A stretch of 64,000 bases of DNA. It comes from Gnomoniopsis sp. IMI 355080 (taxonomy: Eukaryota; Ascomycota; Sordariomycetes; Diaporthales; Gnomoniaceae). The stretch spans positions 62,001 to 126,000 of the forward strand of contig JAPEVC010000089.1 in NCBI GenBank assembly GCA_027946555.1, given 5' to 3'. This document shows, piece by piece, positions 1-12,841 of the stretch; position 1 is the stretch's first letter; each line of letters opens with the position of its first letter. Under the pieces are notes generated by a model that made no database searches, had not been told where the DNA came from, and saw only the letters and a list, made by a program, of their open reading frames with translations. The position numbers and the translations under genes were made by a program.

Positions 1-2159
1 AATGCCTGAAGTACAGGGTAGTGTTATCGCATCTGCACCTGACTTATGCAATCGACCCGGTCTATTTCAAATGCACGGGCTCCGTCTGTCTCCCAGGGAT
101 GGGATTGCTATAACGCAACGTGCAATGCCCATTTCCAGCCAAAGAAAGCTAGGTAGATCTAACAATGTCCTGGTGCCAAGCCCGTGGAGTCTAGTGGAGT
201 GGCTTTGGAGGAGACTCATCATATAGATTAGGAGAATACTAGCACCTGTACGTATTTACCTTTTATTAAATAACCTCAGATACCTGGGCAGCTTTAATAT
301 TTCACATTACCGACTATGTATGTAATGACTAGTAGGAAAGACCCCTCTCGTAGTATATGAGTAAATAAGTTGGTCTCGCAATACGCCTAGTCGTCTACAA
401 AGCACGATTTTACCCGGATTAATACCCAACAGGCCCGAACAAATATCATGCTCAGGGAAGTCTTAGGGCTCAACAAAGTGGCAATAACCCACTATACTAA
501 TCTTCTTTTCTAGATTAGGTACTCTGGCATTCGCGACGAACCCCATCCCCACCACCAAACCCAGAATCCAGCTCTCCACTCGCGGCAAGCAGCTGCTCAC
601 ACAAGACCTCGTGAACAGCATGCCGGACACTTATATTAATGTGCAACAAATATACACGCTTGTTTTGGGTCTGAGACATATGCGACCGTCGTGAGTAGAT
701 TTCCCTTCAATCTAGCCCCGCCTCAGTAGCATATCGCTATTTAAAAAAAAAAAGACAATAAATAGGCCTCGGATCCCTCACCAATTACAAACTTCTTACT
801 TCGGGAACGATAGAGCCAGTCATATACACCGAAGCGAATGCCATGCTTCTTGATGTATCGCAGCATTAGAGATTCAAATATTGCAATGCGGTAATTTTCT
901 TTCTGCGTGGAGCAGGCCCGGTTGCGCTTCGCCTTCAAGTGAAAAAGTACCTCGAAAAGCTCATAGTGGAGTCGTCCCAATTGTCTTCCGCCTTGCAAAA
1001 GAGGTCAAGTGACAATTCGTACCTCTGCACGACCGATGTTTCGAAGCAGTGGCCTGTCCGTTGTTTATGCCCTATCTCACCTCCATGCCCTGCTGAGCAG
1101 CACAAGCCAGCGCGACCTTAGTCCTTGCGATGTTCGGCAGTGACTGACGCCATGGAACTTTCGGTGCGCACAACGCCCAGCCTCTCATAGCGTAAATTCC
1201 ATGTGAAGTTGCCTTCGGCGATGTCAAGATTGTAGCCGGTCTCGGTGGCTTTCAATTGATGCGGTTCTCACCTAGCTTCTGCTGTGGTAGAGGCACATAG
1301 TTGCCCCAGGGTGGGCTAAGGCGCCAGGATAGGGCGAATTGCCACACTTTGATCCGCATGTCTGCCCATTGGTAATTAGTGAACAGATAGGGTGAGTAAA
1401 TGCATTCTCCTTTTATCATTCCTTACTCATAGGGGTGAGGTATCACTTATTGTTATTATTGGAGCCGATCGTCCTTCAATTCTTAATCAGTAGCACCTGT
1501 ATGTTTAATAGTATGTGAAAGCTCAATTATTTAGTTCTTGAAGACTATTGAAACCTTTTGTAAATTTTATAGGCTGCTTTACCGTAGTTATTCAGTTATA
1601 TCCTGATTGGTCTGGAGATAAGTAGAAGCTACCGTAGCGCTTTCAGCTCTTACATAAGATAGAATGGTACGACAACGAATGTTAAATGCATTCGGCTTAG
1701 GAAGCCCCGTGAGCGGCATAAACACTGTGGCTTGTAAGCCACGTCGCGACGCAACGGGCATTGGCTGAGTGAGGCTGATTTCTAGAGCAGACGGGAACTC
1801 TTTACTAGCGGTACCAACACATGATATCAAAACATCTGCGGCCGCACGCGTCTATTATAGTTCCCGCTTCTAGCCCGTAGCCTGACCTATGATAATTAAG
1901 TGAAAGAACTACTACTTCAGAATTCTCTCAAAGACATTAATTCGCTGTGATTAGTGCATGTGCCGTCTGGTCGCTAGGTGATATCCAAGTAATGAGGAAC
2001 TTCTCCGATCATCTTGCTACGAAGCTAAGGAAACTCAAGGTTACAGGAATATTTAAAGGTTGACAATGTTCTCCTCGACGGAAGAGACCTGAGTGCTCAG
2101 TGTGGAATATACCTTGAACTTATCTATTCCCAATCATACTACAAATATTATTTACAGCC
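1..2159. other. Gene-poor 5' stretch
   Basis: I see no gene I can support. Short open frames occur on the minus strand near 741-998 and 1588-1830 but have no family signature, no plausible splice partners and stop-rich surroundings. They may be remnants of decayed genes. The stretch from about 230 to 560 is AT-rich. Confidence 0.5.
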
Positions 2160-3655
2160 ATGCCAGCCCACAGCTCCTTCGTCGATAGCTTCCACGATGG
2201 GCCATCCAATGGACCCTTCACCATGTCCTTTCATACCTCTAGCACCCACCACGAGGGGAGCCACAGTTTCAATATTAAGAGCGTAGACCATCGCCTCAAG
2301 CTGCCCATTGGAGTAGACGAGCTAGATAGTTCCGATGCTGGTGCACCTGCAGTTGGCCCACTTGTCGAGCCAGCTATCGACCATGCTGCTGTTGCTGATG
2401 CGCCGCTTGGTCCACTGTCCAGTTTCAAAGGAACCTTCCAAGGAGTCGGCTTCAACACCATCTTCCGTCCCAACAGCGGGCCAGGGGCAGGGACCACCTT
2501 TCCCAAGGCTGTGAATCCGCCACCGCCAACGCCTCCCAACAACAACGTGCTTGAGCTCAATCTCACCGCAGAGACGTTGACATTCAAGCAACAGCTGGGC
2601 CAGGTGCCAAACCGCGGGCTTGGGACACAAGGAGACATCGTTCTCAACGGTATACCCTACGAGCAGACCATCAGCGATGTGACCAACCTGGCCACTGGCC
2701 AAAGCGACGGCGACCCGGTCAATATTCACTTTGAGAACGGGCTGTGGATGCATGTACCCGCGAGCAAGAGTCCATCGCTCCCAACGTAGGCAGCCCACCT
2801 ACGAAACCCTTTCCGCCGTATCCTTGCAGGGTATGTGAAGGCTGATGACCTGTATTTAGTTCACTGTGCCGCATGGGTTCCATCCCTCACGGGTCCACGA
2901 TCAACGCGCAGTCATTTGCGCCTACGGCCACTGTCGCGGGGCCGCCAGTCATTCCTCCTACTAGCATCACTCCTTTCGTCGTGGGCCAGCCGTCTAAGCT
3001 GGTCATGTTCGCAAGTACTAACGCAAGCGACTCGGCCACGGCCCGACTGCCACAGGACCTGTCAAAGTTCATGGCTACCGGCGCCATCACGCAGAAAACC
3101 CTGTCAGACCCCAACTCGGTAAGAGATCTCCTGCCAACATGGCATGGATCAACTCCTGCCACTTTCTGGAAACTGTCCCTCGGCGCGAATAAGCTGACTT
3201 TGGAACGCTAGGTGCTGCGCAACGCTCTTGTGGGGACTGAGATTACCAACACCACAGTCTTTACTGTGTCCACGAAAGCCACAGCGCCGATGCAAGGGGG
3301 TGGCACTGCTAACATCGCTTTCCTGGATCCCAACGCCAACGTGCCTCAGATGAGCGCCACCTTCTGGATCGAGACAGTACAGCACGAGTTAGTCGTGCCC
3401 GTCTGGCACCCTAGACAGCCGGATCTAAGGCTCGCAGTCCCGGCGCCCAACAGCAGCGCCCCTGCCGGGCCGACCTTTACAGTGCGGCCGCCGTTCGCTA
3501 TTACAGCGCCTAAGAAAGTAACAGTTACGTCTACGCAGATCCAGTACTCTCAGATGGTGTTTTTGAACTTCGGTGGGCTAACTTGGCCCCACGTATCTGT
3601 GGCAACGCTCGTCCCGAGAGATGATCAGATAGTCCCGGAGTCTGTCTTCTTCTAA
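2160..3655 (+). CDS. FABP/lipocalin-like heme-binding-type protein, 3 exons
   Basis: Exons 2160-2785, 2860-3118 and 3212-3655 give 442 residues. The first intron (GTAGGC...TTTAG, 74 nt) removes an in-frame TAG and restores the run SLCRMGSIPHG. The second (GTAAGAG...CGCTAG, 93 nt) removes another TAG and keeps the frame. From about residue 85 the protein carries the pattern of a single-domain beta-barrel family found in bacteria and fungi and often labelled heme-binding or peroxidase FABP-like: FKGTFQGVGFNTIFRP, LELNLTAETL, QISD/TISD-type and IPHGSTINAQ motifs. No signal peptide is seen, so a cytosolic location is likely. The first ~80 residues are low in similarity to anything I recognise. 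The family assignment rests on remembered motif patterns. Heme binding itself is inference. Confidence 0.72.
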
Positions 3656-4213
3656 AGAGCCGGGAGAATATTCTTAATATATAGGCGAGGTAATATCCAT
3701 GAACATCTCTGAGTCGTATACTTATACCTTGAAAGTGAGCTATACAAGTATAAGCCGGAGGCCGTCTGATTTCTATTTAATATTCCCAACTTATATTGAT
3801 AGCTTTTGTAGACCAAATCTTCAACTTTTTTGAAGTAGTTCATTACCTCGGCTATAAACTCCCCCACGGGTGCAGGCGCTTCTAATTAATGAGTGCAGTT
3901 ACTACTTTGCTAGTCTTAGTCTGCAGGACTAGAAATAGATGCTGAAGTAAATCAGGCTTCGCCGCGGTGAAAATGTTGTGCTAAGATTCAGTTCTTGCAT
4001 TCTGAACTATAAGCGATCTGCAAATTATCCTTTCTCGAGCATTTGATTTAGATTGAAAAACTCTCTTTCTAATAATAAACTTGAACAAATTAGGTTGAAA
4101 CTCCCTTAAAGTCGGATCTTATAAAGCTCTGGGATATAAGTTGATACGAATATTTACAATGAGAAAGCGCATCTTTTCCTTTTATTTCATCTTGTGAGAA
4201 CATATGTACTGAT
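3656..4213. other. Intergenic, AT-rich
   Basis: Convergent 3' ends on both sides. The stretch is AT-rich and I see no gene in it; terminator and polyadenylation signals presumably lie here but none is distinctive. Confidence 0.5.
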
Positions 4214-5831
4214 TTAGAAGAAGTCATCGGAGTCATCAGAGTCTAAATACAGACTCTCTTCCTCTGTGGTCACGTCCGTTTCCTCCGACCCGGTAGTAGA
4301 GCTGGACCACTTTTCGAGGTGTTTCCGTTGCTTTTCGGAAAACTGAAATCGTTCCGCATAGGCCTCTCGAACCATCTTCCGGGCCCTGTACCTAAAGATT
4401 CGGCTATGAGAGACCACAAATTCGGTCGCATTATACGCCCTGTCTTTGTCCCCGACGTTTAGAACGAAAGTCCCTTGGAGGAGTATGTATACCAGCCGAA
4501 ATGCCGAGTCTCGCGCAGTGCTCTTGCATCCTCGAATCTCTCGTCTTTCTTCCGGGTCCCAGTCACTCTTGCCCCTTCTCATGTCTTCCATGATATCACG
4601 CAATGTGCGTCCTTCGAGAACATCAACCGCATGGGACTCGAGAGTTTGACAGAGAAGGCGATAGCTGGTGAGTTGGGTTGGCAGACGACGAAACACATGT
4701 CGGAACCCAGTCTCCACTGCAAAGTTGATCACGTCGTAGAAGGGTGTGTCGTTCGGATTTCCGTATGTGACTTTCGTGACCTGTGCGCCACTTGCGGGCT
4801 TCGCGCCACTCTCAGTTCCCAAGCCCTGATCCACGATGCTCGCCACAGTTTTGGATTCATTCCCATCATCCCATTTCAAGTACAAATCTTCGGGCAGCAT
4901 CTTCTCCCTATTGGCTTTTTGAAGTACTATCTTATCCCCCTGGATATCATAGCGGGCGGTGGCAATCCCACCGCATTTTTTCACCATATCGAGGAGGTTT
5001 CGAATCAGCGCAGCCAATCTTCTCAAGTCCCCCTGGTGAGCCTCTTCCCATCTGTTGATCTCTTCCGTCACATCTTCGACCTGCGGTTGTTGGAATATGC
5101 CTTTGTTATGGTAAGCTCGCACGAGCTTGGGGGTTTGCGAAACCCAAAGCTGTGGAGCAACCTCCGAAATCCGCAGTGGTCGGTGGGAGACGCGAGTTTT
5201 TATTTCAAGGGTCGATTCGCGCGGAATCAATTGGCCCTCCTCTCGAATTGTCAATTTGGTGCTGGTGGGAGGGGGGGTCGAGAGAGACAACGATCCGAGT
5301 ACGCCGGAAAGAATACCAACGTCTGATTCTTTGCTGCTAGGGAACGCTGCCCCTGGGTTCGAACTTACGTATCCATCCGTCTCGTGACGGAGGATGAGAT
5401 TCAGGCCACCGAAGTGGTATGAAATGATCCTGTGATGTCCAGTGCTATCATGCAGGGAGCAAGTGGTGTATGCTTTCTCAAACTCGTGACCAAAACCACG
5501 GAATTCATGCGGCGCAATGTACTCCTGGGTTGCAGTCTCCTCGCGACAGAAGATCGCCGTGTTATTCACAATCTCAATGTTCATGGTGAATGTATTTCGT
5601 TCATCCTTGCCCAGGCTCGGGTTGACAAAAGAAAGGAGTTTGCGAAGATTGTTTCTGTCCGTAACCACATGGGTCGATCGAATGTCGAACGAAGGATTCG
5701 CAAGATACAGAGCGCGAAACAAAGGCTCCATTGGACTGTCAGGGTGGCGGGCTGCGTTCTGCGCAATGTAGACAAGGCCCGAGTCCCGAAAGATCAGAGC
5801 GAGAGATCTCGCCTGCGGTATTGAGTGCCAT
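4214..5831 (-). CDS. Conserved fungal protein with apparent 5' deletion
   Basis: A long frame on the minus strand runs from 5731 (ATG) to 4214, 505 residues. It contains the conserved blocks of a fungal family: TDRNNLRKLLSFVNP, TAIFCREET, FRGFGHEFEKAYTT, STGHHRIISY and RHETDGYV. Family members are frequently labelled geranylgeranyl pyrophosphate synthetase, but no DDxxD prenyltransferase motif is visible, so I do not accept that name; function is unknown. The open frame extends upstream of 5731 through DSGLVYIAQNAARHPDSP, which is family-like, but has no ATG. An ATG at 5829-5831 opens a different frame encoding MALNTAGEISRSDLSGLG, which also looks like the family N-terminus. The two overlap out of frame, as if a short internal piece of the gene had been lost. 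A start at 5731 would give an N-terminally shortened protein. The C-terminal tail is acidic and serine-rich. Confidence 0.68.
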
Positions 5832-6810
5832 TAGAAAGTTGATGAAGATTCACACAAACAATCAGTACTAGGTGATCAAGAAAAGCTGGAAAAATTAGAT
5901 GAACTAGATGCAAGAATTAGCAAGGGAAACTTGACCGCATTATAAATGCGTCGTGTGCAACTGATGTCTGCCCTTTTCGTTTGTTTTCATGCGTTCAACA
6001 TTGCCATGCGTTGCCCAAACCGAGAGTCCAGCTTGACCGGTGAGCCTGACTACATGCAAAGCTCTTGAATTTGCATGCATAGGTTTTGCCACAAGAAATG
6101 ACTATTCAGGCGAGCAAGATCCGAGCCGAGTGGCAGGTTGCCAACCATGTCGCTTCTTTCATTCTTTTCTACTCGAGGCGTGCATAACGGACAGCAAAAC
6201 GTGCCTATCAGCGATCGCAAAGCCGTGGAACAGCTCGTATTCGAGACTCTCCTCCTGGCATCCATGAATGTACCCTCTTTTCGTACGGTTTGACATGGGG
6301 CAGATTGATGAGATTTATCTTTGTAGGTACTCACACCCTCCCGATGGTCGTCGAGACGCACTTCACAAGATAACAAAAGGAAGTTTTCGAATCAAGTGTG
6401 CAGAGTCATCCCGCTATCATTCCACTACCAGGTTTCTTTCTTGTTTTTTTGTTTCTTCTTGTCCTTTTTCCATCGTTGCAATAAACTCTTTTAATAGTAG
6501 GCCGCAGCATAGGCCGCTCAGCAACGTGACAAGGCGAGTGATTGGTCAATATCTTGACCGAGACTCTCACCGGCACCGTTCTCTTGCCAATGGGGGACTG
6601 ACGATAGTCGTGCAGGAAATTGGTGGCGCATGGCCAGCTAAGTATGGCGAATTTGTCAGGCCATTTGCCAAATAGGATGTTGTTGTCCGTGCCTAGCAAT
6701 CTTCGTGGGATCAATATGAGACACACAAACTTTGTAACTAATTAGATACTAGCATCTATTACCACATTATCTTCAGAATTAAGTCATCTACTAAAAGAGA
6801 CGGTGCTGGG
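5832..6810. other. Intergenic region
   Basis: No gene supported. Short frames on both strands near 6040-6726 have no recognisable pattern. The 3' part grades into the AT-rich LTR-like repeat that starts at 6811. Confidence 0.45.
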
Positions 6811-7058
6811 CATCGAGCCTATCGATCCTTAACTAGAGGAACTAAATATAAGGAAATAATTATCACTACAGTAGAGAGCTTCAGTAGATAGTCCTTTAGT
6901 TGTTAATCTAAGTATTTACCTCTGAATAGCTTTACCGCTTTTAATCATCACCTCGAAGAGATATCGTTGATATTGTATTCGTATACCTCTGCAACCGATC
7001 TGCTAATATAAATCCTCTGACTACTACTGATACTCACGGGTATTTAGTGTGATCATTA
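6811..7058 (-). repeat. LTR-like dispersed repeat, copy A
   Basis: The reverse complement of this stretch aligns by eye along its whole length with 26685-26935. Shared blocks include TAATGATCACACTAAATACC at one end, a run around CAGAGGATTTATATTAGCAG, and AGTTAAGG-TCGATAGG at the other end. Differences are mostly transitions, as expected for an old element hit by RIP-type mutation. There is no coding capacity. Length and dispersion fit a solo LTR. It lies immediately upstream of the first deaminase-like gene. Confidence 0.75.
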
Positions 7059-7239
7059 CATCTAGATACTTAGAAAAGTGCAGCGGAAGTCGATGCAGCA
7101 GCCCACTCTAAGGCTATCAGGCAGGACGCCGCAAAACCTCCACAAGCATACAACTTCCGCTGCGGGGTATTCCTAAATATTTTGCCTATACCACCCTATG
7201 AGTACACACTGTCTTTACAACCACGCCGAGTTTTAAATA

Positions 7240-9039
7240 ATGTCTCGGTTATGGACTCCGAAGCTTAGAGAAGAGTTCCACCAGGCCGTCGAGGAACTCT
7301 TCCGTACTACACAAAATCCTTTAGGAGAGAGACTTTACCGAGAAACGCTAGGGGACGTACAACCGACCTTGTATAATCTACGCTTCAAGGACGAGCTTCA
7401 GCTAGCCGACCATATTGCCTTTCTAGCCCACTCGCAGGAGGGTGTTCACGCCGTGTCTGCTGTCACTATAGAAGAGGGGCAAGCGGAATTTACAGTGAGA
7501 CTTGCAAGCAACGACACTCCTTCAATATCCACCATTGCGGGTTTGAAGAAGATTCTACACACCTTTAGGGAGGGTGCTCGTCTTGGTAAAGCTAGCCTTG
7601 AATCATCTACAGCCTTATAATACAGCTATATTAATTATGAACCGTTTGGTGCAGGAACCTCACGCGACATCCTCCAAGAGAGGATATTCCAGGATGTTTT
7701 GAGCTTAACTCAAGATCGTATTTTACAGCGACTCCGGCCTCCCTGGGTTCCTAGTCCGCCATATTATCGCGATATGGAAAAGCCGTTGTGGGAGCGTGTA
7801 GATAGAATCTTGAAAGAAATGCGGCTTAGACAAGACCAAACCTTGAGCCCTTCCAAGTTTGTCTGGCTTGATCAATTCATTTCGAGCGCGCGCTTGTTGG
7901 ATTGCAAGATGGACGGCCCTCGACTTGGAGAGACAGTAGCGAAAGTTGTCCGCTGCTGTGCTGAAATCTGTTACAATGGAGGGCACAGATCTCTAGAGGA
8001 ACAATTAAGGCATATCCCAGGAGGGGCAACTGTTGCAGGCACGAAGGAAGTCATGCAGATCGACAAGTTGGCTGGATACCTAGGCCTCTGCAGGGATCTA
8101 GTCAAGCTTTCCCGAAAGAAACCATTCCGCAGCACTACCAAGCTGGTCACGCTGAAGCCACTGGTGGCGTTCAGGGCGGAGCAGCCAGTGGGTGCTTCAC
8201 GGCGCTGTCACGTCCACGCTGAGGTCCAGCTCATTCTCCACTACGAACAGCATCCGACAGAGAAACCGCCTCGGGCTATCGGTTGTAGCAAGTCAGCGTG
8301 CTTCTTGTGTGATATACTGATTCAGAAGCTGGGAACATATCACGTCTCCTTTTCACACAGACGTCTCTATAATCAGTGGACTATAAAAGATGTTAACTGG
8401 ATGACTGCAGAGAAGAGCTCACATTTCCAATATATTCTGGAAGGAATGAAAGATGATATGTTGCTGCTTTCTAAAGCTTGCCGAGACAAGAATGGGAGAC
8501 AGCAAGGATGGAACAAATTCGGTCTCGAGAGCAGAGCAGTCCTTCCGTTGTCGAGCGCCTCCAGCCTGACGCACTTCCCCGAAGAGTCAAGAACAGTACA
8601 TCCCAGCGCTATGGCTGCCCCAATCGCAGGCTCGGTAGCCACTGGGATGGCAGCAAGGAGCTCGGAGGCACCTACGACCCTTGGCTCTCAAGGAATAGCC
8701 AGCTTGAGGATTCCAACCTCATCAAAAATTATTACATTGAACGAGAGCAGTTTGCCGTATCAGCAGCCACTTGACTCGAGTTCGGAAACGCACATGGATC
8801 TAGGTCCGCTGTTTCTTATCTTCGAGTGCTCGTCCACGGCTGGATCATTCTCCATCCGGGAAGTTGCGGTGGACGAAGAAAGCAGGAGAGGGGATGAAAT
8901 CAGACGCGTTAGCGTTTGTGATTTATCTACTTCGGAATATAGCGTAGGCTGCGCCTCGCCAATGTCGTCGGATACCAAAATCTGGTTGCAAGCGGGTTGC
9001 GGCAAGGTCGTTGAAATCGAAGTAATTCGAAGTAATTAG
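7240..9039 (+). CDS. OTT_1508-like deaminase-fold protein (copy 1)
   Basis: Exons 7240-7585 and 7655-9039 (intron GTAAAG...TGCAG, 69 nt) join in frame to give 576 residues. The central part carries a zinc deaminase signature: HVHAEVQLILHYEQHP around residues 300-312 (His-Ala-Glu) and GCSKSACFLCDILIQ around 326-340 (Cys-x2-Cys), followed by SFSHRRLYNQW. This is the layout of the fungal OTT_1508-like branch of the cytidine-deaminase-like superfamily. His and two Cys would bind zinc and Glu would be the proton shuttle. The N-terminal ~280 residues are probably helical and hold no named domain; the C-terminal ~190 are serine-rich. The substrate is unknown. A second family member lies at 13946-15713 on the same strand, with a dynamin-like gene between. 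The first ATG is used, 35 nt after a TATA-poor AT-rich leader. Confidence 0.82.
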
Positions 9040-10222
9040 GCAAGATAGCTACTAGGCAATATATGCCAGATTATACTGCAGTCTTCCAATGAGATTTGAT
9101 AGGTGGAGTGCTTCAGCGCCATTGATGTCAGGCAATACCCCTTTTTAAAGCAATATTTAAAGTCTCCGGAGACTCAGAGCCTTTTCATTATAATCTATAC
9201 TATTAGGTTTGATACAATGCTTTAATATCCTCTATTAGCTTTAGAGAGAGGGCGATAAAGTTAAAAATAATATACTTCGCAAATAAGGCTATAGTTAACA
9301 AGAGCCACACTAGGCTTCGATGCTCTACTCTTTAATATTAGAAGAGTGGTTAGAAGAGTAGTTTTCGAAGCTTCGTAACGCTTATTCATAGACGTTGCTA
9401 CTAGTCGTAGAAAGTTAATTCCGACTTATAATGTAATATATACTAATTTAAAGATGCGGGAACTATAGGCGTTGCTTGCCTAATTTCACGTCCTGTAATA
9501 TAACAGGAGTAGCTATTATTTCCCAAACGACGCGAGGTCCCCTGAGAAATATGTATATACCGCTTAGATCAATCTTGCTATTCTGCATGCTGTGGTATGA
9601 TCTGTTACCTTCTTTTACAGCTAACGCCACGATTCTGGCAGATAATTCGTACGGTCTATATTTGACTACAACTTTAGTGACTGAAAGATCTTTCAAGATG
9701 GGTATTTAACGAAACGTAGCGCATGACCTGACCGCATCTACTTTCCCACGGCAATCCTCATGGCGTGAGTCGAGTCTGAGTTACTGCAGACCATATATCG
9801 GCATATTAGCGAATCAGCAAGTTTGGCGTCTCTAAAGCATTGTTGTGACCTTATGTTGCATCTGTCTGAAAACGCATCGTTGCGCTAGGCCCTGGCTTGA
9901 AACTTTCGATGACGAGTTCATCGGAGGATATCATCCTTCTACAACTGCAATAGGCTTCATAAGGCAACTCAATGTCTCAGTCGACTTGAACAAAGAGCGG
10001 TATATGCAGATCTCATGCAGGAGGCCTGCGCTCGACGTATCTCAACTCAAATTTAGTTAACCATTAAATTCATATCACCTACGTATCGATCTATATAATG
10101 GATGGACATGGCCTTTCGAAGCTGCGGTGTTCCCAAATTCTGCACATTCAGCTGATGCATCACATTTGCTTTATTTCATCGAGCACTTATCTTGACGAGC
10201 ACATTTATCTATAAATCCGACA
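9040..10222. other. Intergenic, partly AT-rich and RIP-like
   Basis: 9130-9460 is rich in TA dinucleotides and stop codons in all frames, as in a RIP-degraded element, but I cannot name the element. 9480-10220 holds only short frames. The promoter of the dynamin-like gene must lie at the right end. Confidence 0.4.
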
Positions 10223-12762
10223 ATGCGGCTTAACAAACTTCAATCACAGGCTCTGAACGGCCTCTGCTCCGGGGATCGACTCCAGTTGCTTGACTCAATC
10301 GACAGTCTCAGATCCCAGGGCATTGACCATTTCGTCTCACTCCCTCAAATCATCGTCTGTGGAGATCAATCAGCAGGTAAAAGCTCAGTCTTGGAAGCTA
10401 TCTCTGGTGTGTCCTTTCCCATCAAGAGCAACCTTTGCACTCGATTTCCAACGGAGCTCATCTTGCGCAGGACTCCTCAGGTCGGTGTCAGCATCTCTAT
10501 TGTCCCGCACCATTCCAGATCCGACAAAGAGAAAGAGAGTCTGAGTGCCTTCAACAAGGAAGTCGATAGCATTGATGGCTTTGCGTTGTTGATTGAAGAT
10601 GCCAAGTCCGCCTTGGGCGTCTCAACCCATGGCAATGCTTTCTCTAGAGACCTTTTGCGGGTAGAAGTCTCTGGTCCTGATCGACCTCACCTTACCATTG
10701 TGGACTTGCCTGGCCTTATACACTCGGAAACAAAACATCAAGCCGCTTCAGATGTGGAGCTGATAAAGGATGTCGTCAAATCGTACATGAACGAACCTCG
10801 AAGCATCATTCTCGCCGTAGTTTCAGCGAAGAACGACTTCGCCAACCAAGTTGTCCTCAAGCTGGCCCGTTTGGCCGACCCTACTGGCGGCCGGACGATG
10901 GGAATCATCACAAAGCCCGACACACTGGTTCCCGGATCGCAAAGTGAAGCTGTTTACGCATCACTAGCCAAGAATGAGGAGGTCGAATTCCGTCTTGGTT
11001 GGCATGTGCTGAAGAATATGGATTCTGAGACCGGTAAGGGCTCGCTCACCGAGCGTAACGCCCTCGAGGTGGCATTCTTCAATCAAAGTTTTTGGAAATC
11101 TTTGCCAAGTGCCAACCTGGGAATTATAGAGCTTCGCTCTCGGCTCAGCAAGGTTCTCTTGAGACATATTGCTTCGGAGCTGCCAGGTCTCGTACAGGAA
11201 ATCGAGTCGAAGCGCGTCGCTTGTTGTGACAAACTGACAAAACTCGGCCAGCCTCGAGTTACCTTGTCAGAACAGCAGCTTCATTTGGTCGAAGTCAGCC
11301 AGTCCTTCCAGCGACTTGTGAAGAGCGCAGTCGATGCGAATTGTACGGATCGATTTTTCGACAATGCCGAGACCAAGCGAGGGTATCAACTGCGCATTCG
11401 GGCGGTGGTTCAAAATATGAACACTGAATTCGCCAACGATCTTTACAAAAATGGCCACTGTCATCACATCCTTGGTTTCTTGTCAAATACTGTCTCTTCG
11501 CCTAACGGCAAAACTTGCGTTTCGCGAGACGATTTCATAGACCACATCGAGACAAAGATACGCAAATCTCGAGGCCGCGAGTTGCCAGGGTTATTTGACC
11601 CAATGATTGTGGCAGACTTGTTCCGCGAACAAGCTAGTCCCTGGGGGGGCTTCGTCACCAGCCATGTGGATCGCGTTTGGCGAGCGTGCAAGACATTCGT
11701 CAAGCATGTTCTTGCGCATGTCGCCGATACTGGGACGGCGACTGCGCTCACCCAAAAAGTGTTGGAACCAGCCATGCACACCATCATGACGTGCCTCCAA
11801 GCCAAGACTGCCGAAGTTCTGCGGTCCCATCAAACGATACACCCTATCAGCTATAACGAAGAATTTACCGAAACGGTTCAGCGGATTCGAGCGACTCACC
11901 AGAGATCCCAATGTGCCTCTATTGTGATGAGCCACTTTGATGTGTCGAATCTTGAAGAGCGTTCGATGAAAAGCTCAAATTTATCCACTCTGGTGGATGA
12001 CTTGGTCAAAAGCTTCACTGAGCCTGACATGAACCGATTCGCGGCTACAGAGGCTCTGGACTACATGGAAGCATACTACAAAGTAGGTCTACACGCGAGA
12101 ACAGCTCATGGGAGCAAATATACTACTGTGGCTAATGGAGTGTTGTTTCTCAGGTTGCCATGAAGCGAATTGTTGATGATGTTGCCGTCGAAATTATAGA
12201 GGTCTGTCTGGTTTCTATGCTGGTCGACGTACTGTCTCCAGTCAAGGTCTTCAGAATGACACCAGAGCTCATAAGCTTCATTGCTGGAGAATCACAAGAC
12301 AAGCAGAATCAACGCAAAGATCTTATGCGCCACCTCGGAGTCTTAAACATGGGGGCCAAGACATGCGAGAATTTTGTCAGCACACATTGTAAAGGTGAGA
12401 GCGACCACCACGGCATCTATTAAAGCGCAGTGACTAAGGTGACCACAGATTTCGGGATGCTGCCCGAAGAAGCTGAACAAGAAGACCCTGATCAGTACAC
12501 GGACTCTGATGGTGAAACCTTTGAGAAAGAGAAGCCTCTTGCGGATGTTGTATCGCCTCGGGTCGTAAACTCTGAAGAGTTTGCAGAAGTACCTGAGATT
12601 GTCTGTGATCTTGAAGAGCTTGAGCTGTTGAATTCTGCAGCGGAACCGAAACAGTGGTTAGAGTCACAGCTCGAGGGATCTGAAAGCGTGGAATGGTTCA
12701 GTTCTTCTAAAAAGAAGAAGGCAAACAAAAAAAAGACCAAAGGAGATATTTTCCGTGATTGA
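10223..12762 (+). CDS. Dynamin-like large GTPase
   Basis: Exons 10223-12082, 12154-12394 and 12449-12762 give about 804 residues. The GTPase domain has G1 GDQSAGKSS (47-55), the switch threonine in LCTRFPTE, G3 VDLPG (~158-162) and G4 TKPD (~229-232), followed by a helical middle/effector region, as in fungal Mx/dynamin-like proteins. These assemble on membranes and hydrolyse GTP. The first intron (GTAGGT...CTCAG, 71 nt) is phase 0. The second (GTGAGAG...CCACAG, 54 nt) has a good branch-like TGACTAAG and removes an in-frame TAA; a 36-nt alternative ending at 12430 is also in frame. The C-terminal exon is acidic and ends in a lysine-rich tail (SSKKKKANKKKTKG) that could bind acidic lipid. No PH or proline-rich domain is seen. 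The gene sits between two deaminase-fold genes on the same strand. Confidence 0.88.
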
Positions 12763-12841
12763 GCGTCACTGAAAAAAAGGTTTCATCTAGCGATATAATC
12801 CGTTGACCGCAGCAGCGAATGTGTTCCTTCCTCTTCGCGTC

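Noticed and set aside
1810..1851. KpnI, NotI and MluI sites close together, like a polylinker
   Set aside because: No other vector sequence is nearby, the spacing is irregular and the flanks are ordinary AT-rich DNA.
2743..2760. Partial match GATGCATGTACCCG to the cluster palindrome
   Set aside because: Lies inside an exon far from the cluster and lacks the left CGG half-site.
4475..5326. 283-codon open frame on the plus strand
   Set aside because: It is antisense to the conserved 4214-5731 gene, whose own frame carries family motifs; the plus-strand product has none.
4214..5731. Naming the product geranylgeranyl pyrophosphate synthetase
   Set aside because: Relatives carry that label, but no aspartate-rich prenyltransferase motif is visible.
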